This document shows, piece by piece, positions 47,236 through 58,328 of a stretch of 64,000 bases of DNA. Every line of letters starts with the position of its first letter. The stretch's first letter is position 1. This DNA is from Trichobilharzia regenti (lineage: Eukaryota; Platyhelminthes; Trematoda; Strigeidida; Schistosomatidae). Location of the stretch: assembly GCA_944472135.2 (NCBI GenBank), contig OX235263.1, forward strand, positions 25,659,379-25,723,378, read 5' to 3'. The notes beneath the pieces were generated by a model. The model searched no databases, was not told the DNA's origin, and saw only the letters and a program-made list of their open reading frames with translations. The translations under genes were made by a program, and so were the position numbers.

Positions 47236-47860
47236 AAATAAATAAATAAATTTATTTTCATGGTACAGTACATGAGGGACGCCAGTTTACAGGCATCATC
47301 GAATTGTTACAGAAATAGGACCATATTATTTAGTCACAATTTACAATCGATAGCAAAATATGTTTTACATGTACGCTGGAGATCATACATACACTTGATA
47401 AATGTTAATGCCAGTAGTATAAAACAGACTTTTCACTTATGTACAATCATTTCTGTACACAAATGGAAAAATCTACTAGATTGTCAGTGAGTGCAACACA
47501 TCAGGAAATACAGAAGTATTGTCTTCGCATTAACAAAAAACCAGGTCTTTGGTGGATGGGTTATAAGTGCCTGGGAAAAAATTAAGCTTGAAGTCAATTT
47601 TCGTACAATACTTTGTTGTGTACAGAATTCTTGAATTATAGTTCATTGATGTGTTATTTTGAAATCAGTGATAGGTTTATCTCATTTGATCTGCAGTGTC
47701 ATTGTTGGGAGTAAGATCTAAGTCCTCATAAAAATGAGAAATATCTCGAGCCTTCAAATTACATATTGCTGTTCCTGCAGAATGGGGTGATTCACCTTAG
47801 TGACCACCACCATATCTACTGATCAGCTAGCGCCACCCTCCCTCTATTTTTGATGTTAGG
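47236..47860 (-). repeat. 5'-truncated non-LTR 3' end with (AAAT)n tail
   Basis: The simple repeat at 47236-47258 is its 3' tail. It then shares a GCCAGTTTACAGGC hairpin region with 62957-63088, a block with the family 1 3' UTR (near 47520), and its far end with 23080-23200. No coding sequence is present. Confidence 0.65.
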
Positions 47861-48720
47861 CTCTGAGACTATGATTATTATGGCTACAACAAATATATTG
47901 CTTAGTACCAGACATGTTCGTACCCCATATTCCATCTCCCTAGCTTTCTTAATGAGTGCTTCCAATAGGTCTCCACGTACATCTTTATGAACACATTATA
48001 TATGTGTGCATGCATCCTAATGAACAGATTACTTTATAAGAAGTTAAAAACTTAAAGAGCAAAAAGAATGCGTTTTGTGAATAGTGGAGTAAGATTCAGC
48101 AGAACACTATAGTTAGGGTTCAATATAGGTAGTATGAACTGAAGGTAAGGTCGGTTGGCAGGACATAGTGTACTTATATATTGTATAAATCTGACATTGC
48201 AAAGTAACGTGTCTAGACATATTATAAAAGGATATTAACGAAGAACCTACGAAATTTTATTATTGGTTAACAATACTGCAGTGTGTGTATACTGAAGAAT
48301 GGTAGTTAGTCTACAGGGAGCCATAGAGTAAATCAAACCATATATGATAAGAGTATAATCAATAATATAATTCGTATATCAAATAATATACTAGGCTCAA
48401 TAATTGAGTGTTATAAGGGAAACAAGCGTGGTAAAGCAAGAGAACATTTGATGCATAAATATTTTAGTCATTTTAAGTATTTTAATAACAATCTAATTTA
48501 AGAATTGAACATGCATGATTAATAAGTATTACTATATTAGTATATACATATGTAAAACGTTAAAAGGTGTGGATGCTATTATAATTATTTCCAGTGTTAC
48601 TTTTACCAACAAAACTTAGTGAAAATGATAAAGAATAGAAATCAGTAAATTAGTTAACGTTCGCTGAGTGAGTATTTGAGTCGAGATATACGTATGTGAC
48701 TATATAGAAGACTGGACTGG
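47861..48720. other. AT-rich stretch, no gene seen
   Basis: No long frame and no match to the other repeats that I could see. The right part may include the 3' UTR of the family 3 element. Confidence 0.5.
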
Positions 48721-51512
48721 CCTTCAATTTCCGTTCTACCAACAGTTGTGGTCTCTTAGACGAGCTAGGGTGGACATGTTAAAGTGTCTTTCTAGGCTCC
48801 GTTTGAACCCATCAGGGTTTTCACAACATCTTATTTCAGGTGGTAGTTGGTTCCAAAGAGTGCAATATTTTATGGTGAAAAAGTTTGCCCTAATGGATTT
48901 TCTGTGGGTAGCCACCTTGACAAGGTAGTCGTGGTTTCGCAGCTGATATGATTTAATATTTTCCCACGTTATGGATGAGTTACTGTAGCAATGTTTCCTA
49001 ATGACTTTGAAGAGTAGAAATAGGTTGCACTTCACTCTCCTTAACCACAGAGGCTCTAATTTCAGACGTACACACCTGTCAACATATTCCACTTGTTGGT
49101 CGAACCCTATTATGCGTTTCGTGAGGAATCTCTGGACACTTTCGATTTTTTTCTGTCTACAGACCTGAGGTTACTAAATAGGAGAGCACAATATTCAAGT
49201 TTGGGACGGATACATGTCCTATATATAGCTAATCTTGCTTCTTGGGTGTAGAAGTTACGCAGTACAAAGCCAGTAAGTCGTTTACAGTCAGATACAACCT
49301 TGTTTGCATGATCGGAAAAGGATAAATCTGAGTATGTTATCCCGAGATCTGTGACTGTGTTCAGTTTTGAGAGGAGCTTACCGTACATATATAGGCACAT
49401 TATCGGTTTCCAGCGTCCAAGGTGGGTTAAACCGCACTTGTCTGGGTTGAAAGTCAGTTGCCACTTTTCGCTCCAATCGCCTAGATTGTTTAAGTCTTGT
49501 TGGATCTTGCTTTCGACGCTTAAATCACCGTACCCATAATCATATACTATCTTGAGATCATCTGCAAAAAGGTATGGCTTGCCATACTTGATTACAGAGA
49601 CTATGTCATTTATAAATAAGAGGAACAGAATAGGGCCAAGAACACTACCTTGTATTACACCATTGGTTATCGGCTTTGAGGAAGACAACTGGTGGTTGAT
49701 TTTGACTAATTGCTGTCTTTCTGTGAGAAAAGAACTTATCCATTTGAGAAGCTTTCCGGTTATTCCGTAGGATTGGAGTTTTGCTAGCAGTCTGATATGT
49801 GGGACTTTATCGAAGGCCTTGCTAACGTCGAGAAACAATGTTGTTACCGAACGCCCATTATCAATGCTTTGTGTAATGTAGTCAAAATAATCTAAGTGGC
49901 AAGTTATGCACGACCTTCTACTTAAGAAACCGTATTGGGATGGGGATAGTAGGTCATTTGACAGCAAGTACTGAATGATTTGAGTCTTAACTATCTTTTC
50001 CATTACACGTGAAACTACAGACGTGATGTTGATGGGGCGGTAGTTGTTGATATCAGCTATAGGCCCGTATTTATGGATAGGTACAATATAAGACTTCTTC
50101 CAGCAGTTAGGGTATGTCCCATCGCTTAATGAAATTGAGTATAACTTGAGTAAGGGTAAACTCATGTCATTACCACCTTTTTTCAGCAGAACGGAAGATA
50201 TACCGTCTGGGCCAGTAGTGTTACTAAGCTTAAGATTTGCGACAGCTTTATCGATCTCATGTGTGGTGAAAATTATGTCACTTAAACATTCGTCTGTTTT
50301 ACGTGGGAAATCCACGACTTCATCGTTCTCTAAGGTGTTTAATCTGCCGAAGTGCTTGCTAAACAGTTCACATATCGCCTCATTATTTTCGTAAGCAATG
50401 CCGTCTAAGTATATTATTTTCGGATAGGGTGTTTTGGAGTTCGTCAACCTACTTTTAAAAAGTTTGGCTATTTCTCCTGAGTTATGCGGTGCATGAATGG
50501 CCTGCATTTCTTTGTTTTTGAGGCCTATATTTATCAACTCTTCAATTCTATTGAGAAAGGACGTAATGGCAATTAATGACGATAAGTCATGATATCTGTA
50601 GTATTTTATTGAGTGCTTTCGTAGACTTCTTCTAAACGATGTCGGAATATAATCGTTTTTGGGGAATCTGAAGCTAAGAATCTTCTCGGGTGCAATGACG
50701 TCGTGAATTGAGTTAATATTCTGATAAAAGTTGTTGAGAATTGCATCTAAGGACTGGTTCGAAAAGTACGAGTCCCAATTAGAACATCTAATTAGGAGCT
50801 GATACAAGTCCCAGTCAGCATGTGTGTACAATCTCATAGGTATCTGGCCAGCTTCAACTCTGAGTCTTGTTTCAGGAAAGATGTCAAAAGAACAAACTAC
50901 TATTCTATGGTCACTACCTGGAAATTCCTGTCCCACATGTACTGTAGATGGCGTTATGTCGTTCGTGAAAATAATGTCTAGGATATTTGCGGATCTAGTG
51001 GGTGAATTTATGTGTTGTGTTCACCCTCCTGTGACGATGGAATTCATGAGATTATCATACCTTTGGGGTCCTCAGAGTGAAGATCATGATACTTCTGGCA
51101 TGTTGAAATCGCCTCCGATAATTTTATAACTGAAAGGAAGATTGGCTGTAACATTAAAGATATTGCTAAGCATATTATCATATTCCTTGCTGGATGAAGG
51201 GGGCCGGTACACACAACCCACAAGTATAGGTTTACTTCTGACAACTTTTATTTCGACCCAGATCGAGTTATTGAGTTGTGACAGAATTGGGTTACTAAAC
51301 TGGGTTGCACACATGGATTGTTCACAGTAAATTGGTGTTCCACCCCCACGACCTGTCCGTCTGTCCCCTCGAAAAAGGTTGTATTTATCAATCCTCAGGC
51401 TGTCATTGGAGATTTCACTTGTGCACCAGGCTTCGGTGATCATAATCAATGACGGCCTGCTAATGTACTTAGTGTTAAATGTTTGCTTAGAACTGATCTC
51501 GTATTTACTAGG
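48721..51512 (-). mobile_element. CR1-like family 3, 5'-truncated
   Basis: Only ORF2 is present. Its protein differs clearly from families 1 and 2 (for example motif C in 'PYLFADDLKIVYDYG'). The upper end at about 51512 meets the AAT-rich tail of another element, so the start of ORF2 and all of ORF1 are absent. Confidence 0.8.
48736..51505 (-). pseudogene. Family 3 ORF2 (endonuclease-reverse transcriptase)
   Basis: The endonuclease reads 'LIMITEAWCTSE', 'KIIGGDFNMPEVS' (near 51095) and 'PGSDHRIVVC' (near 50920). A TGA near 51029 where Trp is expected and a shift near 51083 break it. From 50936 the frame is open for 608 codons with a whole RT: 'LDVSKAFDKVPH' (motif A), 'NGVIQGSVLGPILF' (motif B), 'FADDLKIV' (motif C). 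At an A7 run (49152-49146) the C-terminal domain moves to the -1 frame and continues to 48736 ('RLKLEPLWLRRVKCNL'). Apart from these lesions it is the best preserved RT in the spacer. Confidence 0.8.
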
Positions 51513-52463
51513 ATAATAGATAATAATAATAATGTATATTCTCATATAAACATATAAATTTACATGAAAATGCATGCCAATTTACAGGCACGATCAAGTA
51601 TGATATAATATCAAATCGTAGATTGTCTACAAGTTAATAATTTTTCAACAGTTAAATATTTGTTATATATATAAATACACATTGTGGGAGCTAGGCTGTA
51701 TAGTTATTGAATTGTACAATTGTCCTCCAGGTTGAGCGGGAAAATCGACTTCGTTTCGTTTTCATCCCGTGGTTGTCGGCATACGATAACCAACCAATAT
51801 TGAGGTAAGTAAAACGTTTACAAGGGATTGAAAGCTGTTTTAGAAAAGATAAAGCGCTGAGGTGAATCATTAAATTGTAATGAAATAGGTAAGTGCAAGT
51901 ATCATTAATAAATGCATTAATAAAGAAAACTCCCTAGGCTGACAACGTTCATTTGCAATGTATAATGCTACACGTATATCTCGTACTATCATGATGTCCA
52001 CTTTTGGTTTCAATACATTTATCCTCAGTTGTGTCAGTTGTTTTTGTTTTATACCTTTTTGTGCATTTAATGTACAACCGTACCCTTCAGAGAGTAGGAA
52101 TATAATAAGTCATAAAGAGCTGTAAAATGTTAGGTTTAATGGAATATAATGAGGATCAAGTAAAGACGTTATTAGAAAATAAGTGAGATAAGACATTGTG
52201 AAGTGGTATTTAAAGATCAGTCAATGGACAGCAAGTTAGTTTATAAGATGCCCCATAAATCTGTGCAGATCCCGCGTGGTCGCATCTCAACAATAGGCTG
52301 AGCGAATGGTATATATTTCAAGGTAGAAGCATGATCTGTTTAGGCGTTCATTATTATCTTTTTCAAGATAAAGATCTAAGCCCTCATAAAAATCAGAAAT
52401 ATCTCGAGCCTTTAATTTGTATATTGCTGTTCCTGCAGAATGAAGCGATTCACCTTAGTGAAT
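51513..52463 (-). repeat. 5'-truncated non-LTR 3' end
   Basis: The AAT-rich tail is at 51513-51530, followed by the GAAAATGCATGCCA block and on to a break at about 52463. It matches 23055-24081 in reverse and 54885-55737 in the same direction. Non-coding. Confidence 0.75.
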
Positions 52464-54330
52464 GTGGTTTCAGTGAGCGGACAACATCTTGGTAAAATAA
52501 TCCGTGAGTATCCTCTATATACATATTATCAGACTCATTTACCAATATCTTTGGATCGTAGGAAGACTTCAGGTAGATTTTTGAGGTGGTAGTCAGGGAT
52601 GGGCTTACGTTTGGATATGGTATGCAGTGAGAGACACCTGTGTGATTATCAGATATTAATATTTTAGAGATACAAGTATCCGCGTTTGGTGTCGACACTG
52701 TGTCAGCTATCTCCCGGGAAATATGCCTTGACCTAGCTGTAGACTGTTCGCTATGCCAGCAAGGAATTGATCCGATATCATGCGTGCTATATGCATGATG
52801 CCAGGTGTTTCTGGTAACTGACGCTTGTGAAAATCCTGCCCTAAGGTATAACCGATATGTGTATTCGGCAATTTGTTGCCAGTATAAGAATGAAGTGTCG
52901 GTATCTGTTTCTGGTATTCATCAGACCATGGCAAGTTTTGTGCAGAAATCGGCACATGCTCCCCACTAGATACATAGGATGTATGAATGGGTTCTGTTGG
53001 CTTGCTAACTGTGGTCTGTGGCTGATGTTTAGGGTATTTTCTATAACTTTCAGTCGACAGAATATTAGAAGTGGGCTGGTTTACAAGGTGTTTACGTAGT
53101 GGATGCGCAGAATAATACCTACTGCCTTGCTGTACTGTTTGTCTAGAATTATTGGTTGGATATAGTTGGCTTTCCACTTGACACCTTTCTAGGTCTACCC
53201 CTAGGAGCTTCGTCTACCATATTTGACTTTCTCTTAGAAAGAAGGCCTAGAGGTGCTTTCGTTTCTTTCATATCAAAGGGCTTTCTTGCTCCGGGTCCAG
53301 TATTTAATTTATTTACTTCGTTTTCCCTTATCTTATGATCAACTGGCTGATGATGGCTAACAGGGCAGCCAGCACATGCTATGTAGGGTTTCTGTGGCTT
53401 GGACATCTCATGAGCTTTAGTTTTCTTAATGGAAATGGGACGTTTGTCATAACGCCTAGAAAACTCGCCAACTTGGGTAGCTACATTCGACTGGTGCTTC
53501 ACAGAGTGTGGATCGTCAGACTGAGGAGTAACTGACTTATAAGGCAATGGTTGGACCACCAGTGGGATGGGTTTTTGATGGTTTCGGTGTCTTGACTTTT
53601 GCGTCAGTGTGAAAACGATGTATTTCAACATTATTTCCCGTTGACTCATCTATGTCCACCATTTCAGTGTCAGCATCAATATCGTTGTATAATGCTTGGC
53701 TAACATTAGCCAGTGCCTGCGAAAATGTCTGTTGCATGCCGTGATCAGGTATTTCACTAGACGGAATAACGCACGGAACATCATCTACAGTTATCCTATT
53801 AGAGCTATCAGGGTTCACTGTTCCTGAGCGGCATCGTCTTTGACATGGTGTTAAATTAGGTGCAGCCCTAATGTTAGTGTATGGTGTTGAAGAGCTTATT
53901 GTCTTACCAGATTTCAGAAAATCCCTGGCTTCTTCAGTAGACCTAAACTTGAAAAGCACAGGACACGGGTGGTTTGCAGATTTCTTACGAAGACGCAAAA
54001 CCTGACATTCTGTCAACGACATATTACAAGCCTTTAGACACGAATTCTTAAGTTTGGCAATCGGCTCTCTGTCTGGAATGTTATAGGCCAAGACGTTATG
54101 TGAAGACATAATCCTCTTAACAGCTTCTTCAGCCAAATAGTCAATTATGCGCTCGGATTTGATTAGTGATTCCAGACAGATGTTTTGTGATGGGTCACAC
54201 AGTTGCGTGAGAGGCATAATGCTGTCAAACTTGCTCTGTAGTTCTGCTATTGACTTCTGAAGTGTCAGTAAATCATTTTTGCTACAAGCTGCATTCTCTG
54301 TCAATACAGATTTGAGTCTGGGGATTTCGA
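52464..54330 (-). pseudogene. CR1-like ORF1 protein (third type), broken
   Basis: It starts within a coiled-coil-like region near 54310 and has the RRM-like 'NVLAYNIPDREP' motif near 54080 and 'HPCPVLFKF'. It changes frame near 53590 and again near 53160. The tail is Pro/Ser/Thr/Gln-rich, with a basic 'RGRPRK' string near 53200 and 'CAGC' with nearby His near 53370. It ends near 52450. Its N-terminal part is in frame with an upstream RT fragment. It is a different subfamily from the ORF1s of families 1 and 2. Confidence 0.7.
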
Positions 54331-54880
54331 GTTCAAGGTTGGAACAGCCTATGCAGAGCCATCCACACTTTTCCACATTAAACTCGAGTCTCCAGGTGTC
54401 ACACCATCTATCCATTTTTATTAATTCTTCATGTATGGAGTTCATAGTTGTGCCGATATCTGTATTTGTGCAGGTATATGTCACCTTCAAGTCATCTGCA
54501 TACAGTATTGGTTTGGCTATACTAAAGCATTCACTTATACCGATTATGTATTTATTGAAAAGAAGGGTTCCCAATACACCCCCATGGATGACACCACTGC
54601 TGATTGGTCTAGGACTGGAGGTCATCGATACAATTTTAGTTGTCTTATTCCTGTCATAGAGAAATGATTTTATCCAATTGTAGAGTGGGTTGCGTATCCC
54701 TAGTGAGCATAGTCTACCGACTAGCAGACTATGTGGGACTCTGTCGAAGGCTTTCCTTATATCGAAATAGAGGATAATTACTAGCTCCCTCCTATCTCTT
54801 CTATAGGTGACTTCGTTGAAAAAGTCTATATGGCAAGTGACGCAAGATCTTTTCTTGGGGAATCCGTGTTGTGACTGGTT
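53537..54880 (-). CDS. In-frame fusion: RT fragment joined to ORF1 protein
   Basis: One open frame of about 447 codons, or 467 with the read-through of the adjoining repeat tail above 54880. Counting from 54940, residues ~21-205 are an RT part: 'SQHGFPKKRSCVTCH', motif A 'YFDIRKAFDRVP' with Asp60, an altered motif B 'SGVIHGGVLGTLLF', and YADD at 147-150. Residues ~206-467 are an ORF1 protein with a coiled-coil-like part and the 'LAYNIPD' motif at ~284-290. The join lies near 54325, where both proteins have an 'RLKSV'-like string. RT-before-ORF1 is the reverse of normal order and points to recombination between elements. I see no sign that it is expressed. Confidence 0.6.
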   Translation of the reverse strand, partial: NQSQHGFPKKRSCVTCHIDFFNEVTYRRDRRELVIILYFDIRKAFDRVPHSLLVGRLCSLGIRNPLYNWIKSFLYDRNKTTKIVSMTSSPRPISSGVIHGGVLGTLLFNKYIIGISECFSIAKPILYADDLKVTYTCTNTDIGTTMNSIHEELIKMDRWCDTWRLEFNVEKCGWLCIGCSNLELEIPRLKSVLTENAACSKNDLLTLQKSIAELQSKFDSIMPLTQLCDPSQNICLESLIKSERIIDYLAEEAVKRIMSSHNVLAYNIPDREPIAKLKNSCLKACNMSLTECQVLRLRKKSANHPCPVLFKFRSTEEARDFLKSGKTISSSTPYTNIRAAPNLTPCQRRCRSGTVNPDSSNRITVDDVPCVIPSSEIPDHGMQQTFSQALANVSQALYNDIDADTEMVDIDESTGNNVEIHRFHTDAKVKTPKPSKTHPTGGPTIAL

Positions 54881-54884
54881 AATA

Positions 54885-55737
54885 ATAATAATAACAATAA
54901 TTTTATTTTCATATAAACATAAATTTACATGAAAATGCATGCCATTCTTACAGGCACGATCAAGTGTGTTATAATATCAAATCCTAAATTGTCTACAAGT
55001 TAATAATGTTTCAAAAGTTAAATATTTGATACATATATATAATTACACTCATTGTCTGAACCAGGCCGTATAGTTATTGAATTGTACAGTTGTCCTCCAG
55101 GTTTAGCGGGAAAACTGACTTCGTTTCGTTTTCATCCCGTGATTCTCGGCATACGATAACCAACCAATATTGAGGTAAGTACAACATTTACAAGGGATTG
55201 GAAGCTGTTTTAGAAAAGTTAAAGTGCTGAGGTGAAACATTAAAGTGTAATAGATTAAGTGAGTGAAATATATCATTAATAAACACATTTATAAAGAAAA
55301 CAGAATGGGGAAGTAATTAATCCTTAGGCCGACAACGTTCATTTGCAATGTATAATAAAACCAATATATTTCGTACTATCATGATGTCCACTTTTGGCTT
55401 TAATACAATTATTTTCAAGCCAGTTGTCTTTATTTCATGCTTTTTTGTCTATTTGGTGCACAACCGTACCCTACAGAGAATAGGAATAGATTAAGTCGAA
55501 TCAAATTCATAAAGAGCTATAAAATGTTAGGTTTAATGGAATATAATGAGGATCAAGTAAAGACGTTATTAGAAAATAAGTGAGATAAGACATTGTGAAG
55601 TGGTATTTAAAGATCTGACAATGGATAGCAAGTTAATTTATAAGATGCCCCATAAATCTGTGCAGATCCCGCGTGGTCGCATCTCAACAATAGGCTTAAC
55701 GAATGGTATATATTTAAAGGTAGAAGCATGATCTGTC
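54885..55737 (-). repeat. 5'-truncated non-LTR 3' end nested in family 2 RT
   Basis: AAT-rich tail at 54885-54900. GGTT precedes it (54881-54884) and follows it (about 55741), and removing it would rejoin the RT coding sequence. It matches 51513-52463 and, in reverse, 23055-24081. The short region 55288-55103 reads as an open frame in two copies but looks like chance. Confidence 0.75.
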
Positions 55738-57285
55738 AAGGTTGGTGAGTTTGTTTTAGAAAGTAGTCTGACATTTGGTCCTTGATTACTTTCTCCATGA
55801 TCTTTGATATTACGGGTGTTATATTGATAGGCCTATAATAACATGCACTAGTTTTGGGCTTTCATTTATGCCTAGGTAATATATATGTGTTTTTCCAAGT
55901 TTCAGGGTAGGTTTCGGTCACTAGTGAGATATTAAATATTCTAAGTAATAATACAATCATATCCGTACCACCGTTTTTGTATATGACGGATGGTATATCG
56001 TCTATCCCACAACTACTATTAGCTTTTGATTTCTTTACAGCCTTGGCTATATTTGTTGATCACGGTTGATCTCTCCTAACTTGTTGTTATTTTCTCAGGT
56101 TATGTCGAGAATTGGTGACGGATGCGCTTTGGTGTTATTGGAGAACCACTGACTAAGGAGTTCACTAATGATCTGGGGATCATCATAAATAATACCTTCA
56201 TGTTCCAAGTGGCTAATATTGTTGTCTTCACCCTTCTTCAGTCGTTTTTGCAAGATCTTGCAGAGTTCCTGAGTTTTAGAGGTGCTCCCTAGGGCTTTAT
56301 TTTCCTCATGTTGTGCCTTTATTCTATGTCTCTCCTCAAGATTTTTAAATGTTTCATGTATGTGATGTAATGCACCAAATTCCTTGTACAAATAAAATTT
56401 CCTTTTCAGTTTCCTTAGTTTTAATCGCGTTTTGCGGACTATGAATAGAGTTGGTGTCTTTAGTGCAGATTTCAGGGGTGCGATTGTGCCTCTCACCGAA
56501 CTGATTGTCTTGTAGAAGGTGTTAAGTGTTACTTCTAAGTTATTATTGGTGAAGTATCCACCGCAGTGAGAGCTTCTCAAGAGCGCTGGTAGGAAATTGA
56601 TAGTAAACCGGGGAACTTTTAGGTGTGTGTTTAGCTGTTAGTTGTAGTGGTAAGGTGCAGTACAGTATGTCGTGATCACTGCTGTCGAGTTTATCTCCCA
56701 CCTCTATCGAAATCGGCTCTATTTTGTGGCAGAGGATTAAGTCGAGAATATTGTTGTGTCGTGTTGGGAGGCGTACGCACTGCTTCCATCCTCCTACGTC
56801 TATGGCTCCTAGGATCACCTCGTGGGTTCTCGGTCCAGTGCTGGCATCCCAGTTCACTCCAGGGAGGTTGAGATCGCCACAAACTAGTTTGTAATCGAAT
56901 TCCGGCTTAGGTACAATCTCTAGTATTTCTCCGATAACTGTATCAGTCGTTATAGGGATGTTAGGGGCTCAGTATATACATCCCACAAGAATTTTATTTT
57001 CATTTGTGTGGATGCTTATCCACTTGGACTCTGGGAGTTTGTTGATAGTTAGGTTTGTGAAAGTATTGGAGTCAGCGGATTTAGAGGCATTTGGAGACAC
57101 CCGCCTCCTCTCTTGTCCACTCTGCCATTCCTGTGGATGTTATAGTTATCAGTTATCGGCTTTGTGTCAGTCATATCAGTAGTAAGCCGAATTCCAGTTG
57201 CCAGAATCAGTACTGGCCGTTCCATGTATACCAAGCTGCGAAGGGAAGTTGTTTTGTTAAGGAGAGATCGAGCATTTAAGAGCAT
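55738..57285 (-). pseudogene. Family 2 ORF2: endonuclease, linker, RT start
   Basis: 'MLLNARSLLNKTTSLR' near 57285 opens the endonuclease. 'LNWDASTGPRT' marks the stretch after GDFN near 56865, and 'DKLDSSDHDILYC' near 56690 is the SDH motif. The linker 'KRKFYLYKEFGALHHIHETF' lies near 56390. The RT start (56090-55738) reads 'DDIPSVIYKNGG' and 'YYRPINITPVISKIMEK'. Multiple frameshifts break it. Confidence 0.75.
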
Positions 57286-57347
57286 AATTTCCAGAAAACC
57301 AGGATAGTTAGTAGGTTTTCTTGTTACTCTCCCTACCTCCTGGTTGC

Positions 57348-57668
57348 CTATGTTATGTTCAAAGGGATTCTCAGATGAGACTGTGTCAGCGTGTCGACCG
57401 TTGCCTGGACAAATTGTGCTACGAGAATGGCTATTGTTTGCTGCGACGGAAAATAATCCTGCTGCATATATTGGTTCCTGGCCTCATTACTTGGGTATCT
57501 GGGATCATTTCTCTGTATGAGATAGTCTGCTTCACTGATCACACTGTAATTTACAGGGCCATAGTACACTGTTTTTAGGTTGTTTTTAGGATAGTGCGTG
57601 CTAGGTTTTACGTAGTTGTACATTTGCTGACTCATGTCGTGTGTGTACCTAGAAAGACCATGGGCCAA
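57348..57668 (-). pseudogene. Family 2 ORF1, C-terminal fragment
   Basis: Contains 'NQYMQQDYFPSQQTIAILVA', equivalent to the end of ORF1 at 8022, but with a Gln codon where the array copies have a stop. It shows the true ORF1 runs about 30 codons past the array stop. Confidence 0.7.
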
Positions 57669-57786
57669 TCACTACTCGTTATGCCGATGAAGCTTTACGT
57701 AGCTACTACTATAATATGTATTTATTCCTGTTTATGCAGGAACATACCAATTGTACAGGCATGGATAAGTTATTATATAAATTACA

Positions 57787-58328
57787 AGACAAGCTTTCAT
57801 TACTCTCAAATCTGTGTGGAAGTCAACAGCAATCAGCATCAAAAATAAGATCCGGATTTTCAACTCCAATGTGAAGTCAGTGCTACTATACGGATCAGAG
57901 ACTTGGCGAGTCATAAAGAGCATCTCAAACAAACTTCAAACCTTCATTAACAACTGTCTCCGCTCAATACTCAAGATCAGATGGCCAGAAAAGATCAGCA
58001 ACAGGGATCTCTGGGAGCGAACCAATCAGGAACCGATTGTGAAACAAATAGGCAGAAAGAAATGGAGATGGATTGGCCATACGCTAAGGAAACCATCAAG
58101 TGACATCACTAGACAAGCCACCGCTCAAGTGGATCCCGAAAAGGAAGCAGCGAGTCGGTCGTCCAACGGTGACTTGGAGGAGGTCATGTGAGGAGGAGAT
58201 GTAAGCATGTGGACAGACTGGAAGCGGGGTGAAAAAGTTGGCAGAAAACAGAAGGAAATGGAGGTGCGCAGCTGAAGACCTATGTTCCTCTAGGAACTAA
58301 AGGATACAAAAATATAATATATAATATA
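57787..58328 (+). mobile_element. RTE-clade retrotransposon 3' end (542 bp)
   Basis: 5'-truncated insertion flanked by ATAAATTACA at 57777-57786 and 58329-58338. It ends in an ATAAT-rich tail. It lies in the family 1 3' UTR of the right arm and is absent from the left arm at 46260, so it came after the inverted duplication. Confidence 0.85.
57814..58191 (+). pseudogene. RTE-type reverse transcriptase, C-terminal fragment
   Basis: Reads '[15 protein letters not shown]', '[20 protein letters not shown]', 'ELLWERTNQ'-like and '[19 protein letters not shown]'. This is the conserved C-terminal region of RTE-clade proteins such as those of schistosome SR2-type elements. The RT core and endonuclease are absent. 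The frame is open for 126 codons and diverges at its end, where a shift probably lies. Confidence 0.8.

Larger units (their letters stand above)
54325..57690 (-). mobile_element. CR1-like family 2 copy, ORF1 tail to RT, with nested insertion
   Basis: Reads from 57690 (end of ORF1, 'MQQDYF' near 57450) through the endonuclease (57285-56690), linker (56580-56095) and RT. It is split at 54885-55737 by another element and resumes at 54884 ('QSQHGFPKKRSC'). It ends near 54325, where an unrelated ORF1 is joined. It is the longest family 2 copy and links the array copies' endonuclease to the family RT. Confidence 0.75.

Noticed and set aside
47861..48720. Possible host exon in the AT-rich gap
   Set aside because: No frame over about 40 codons with coding character and no splice pair with support.
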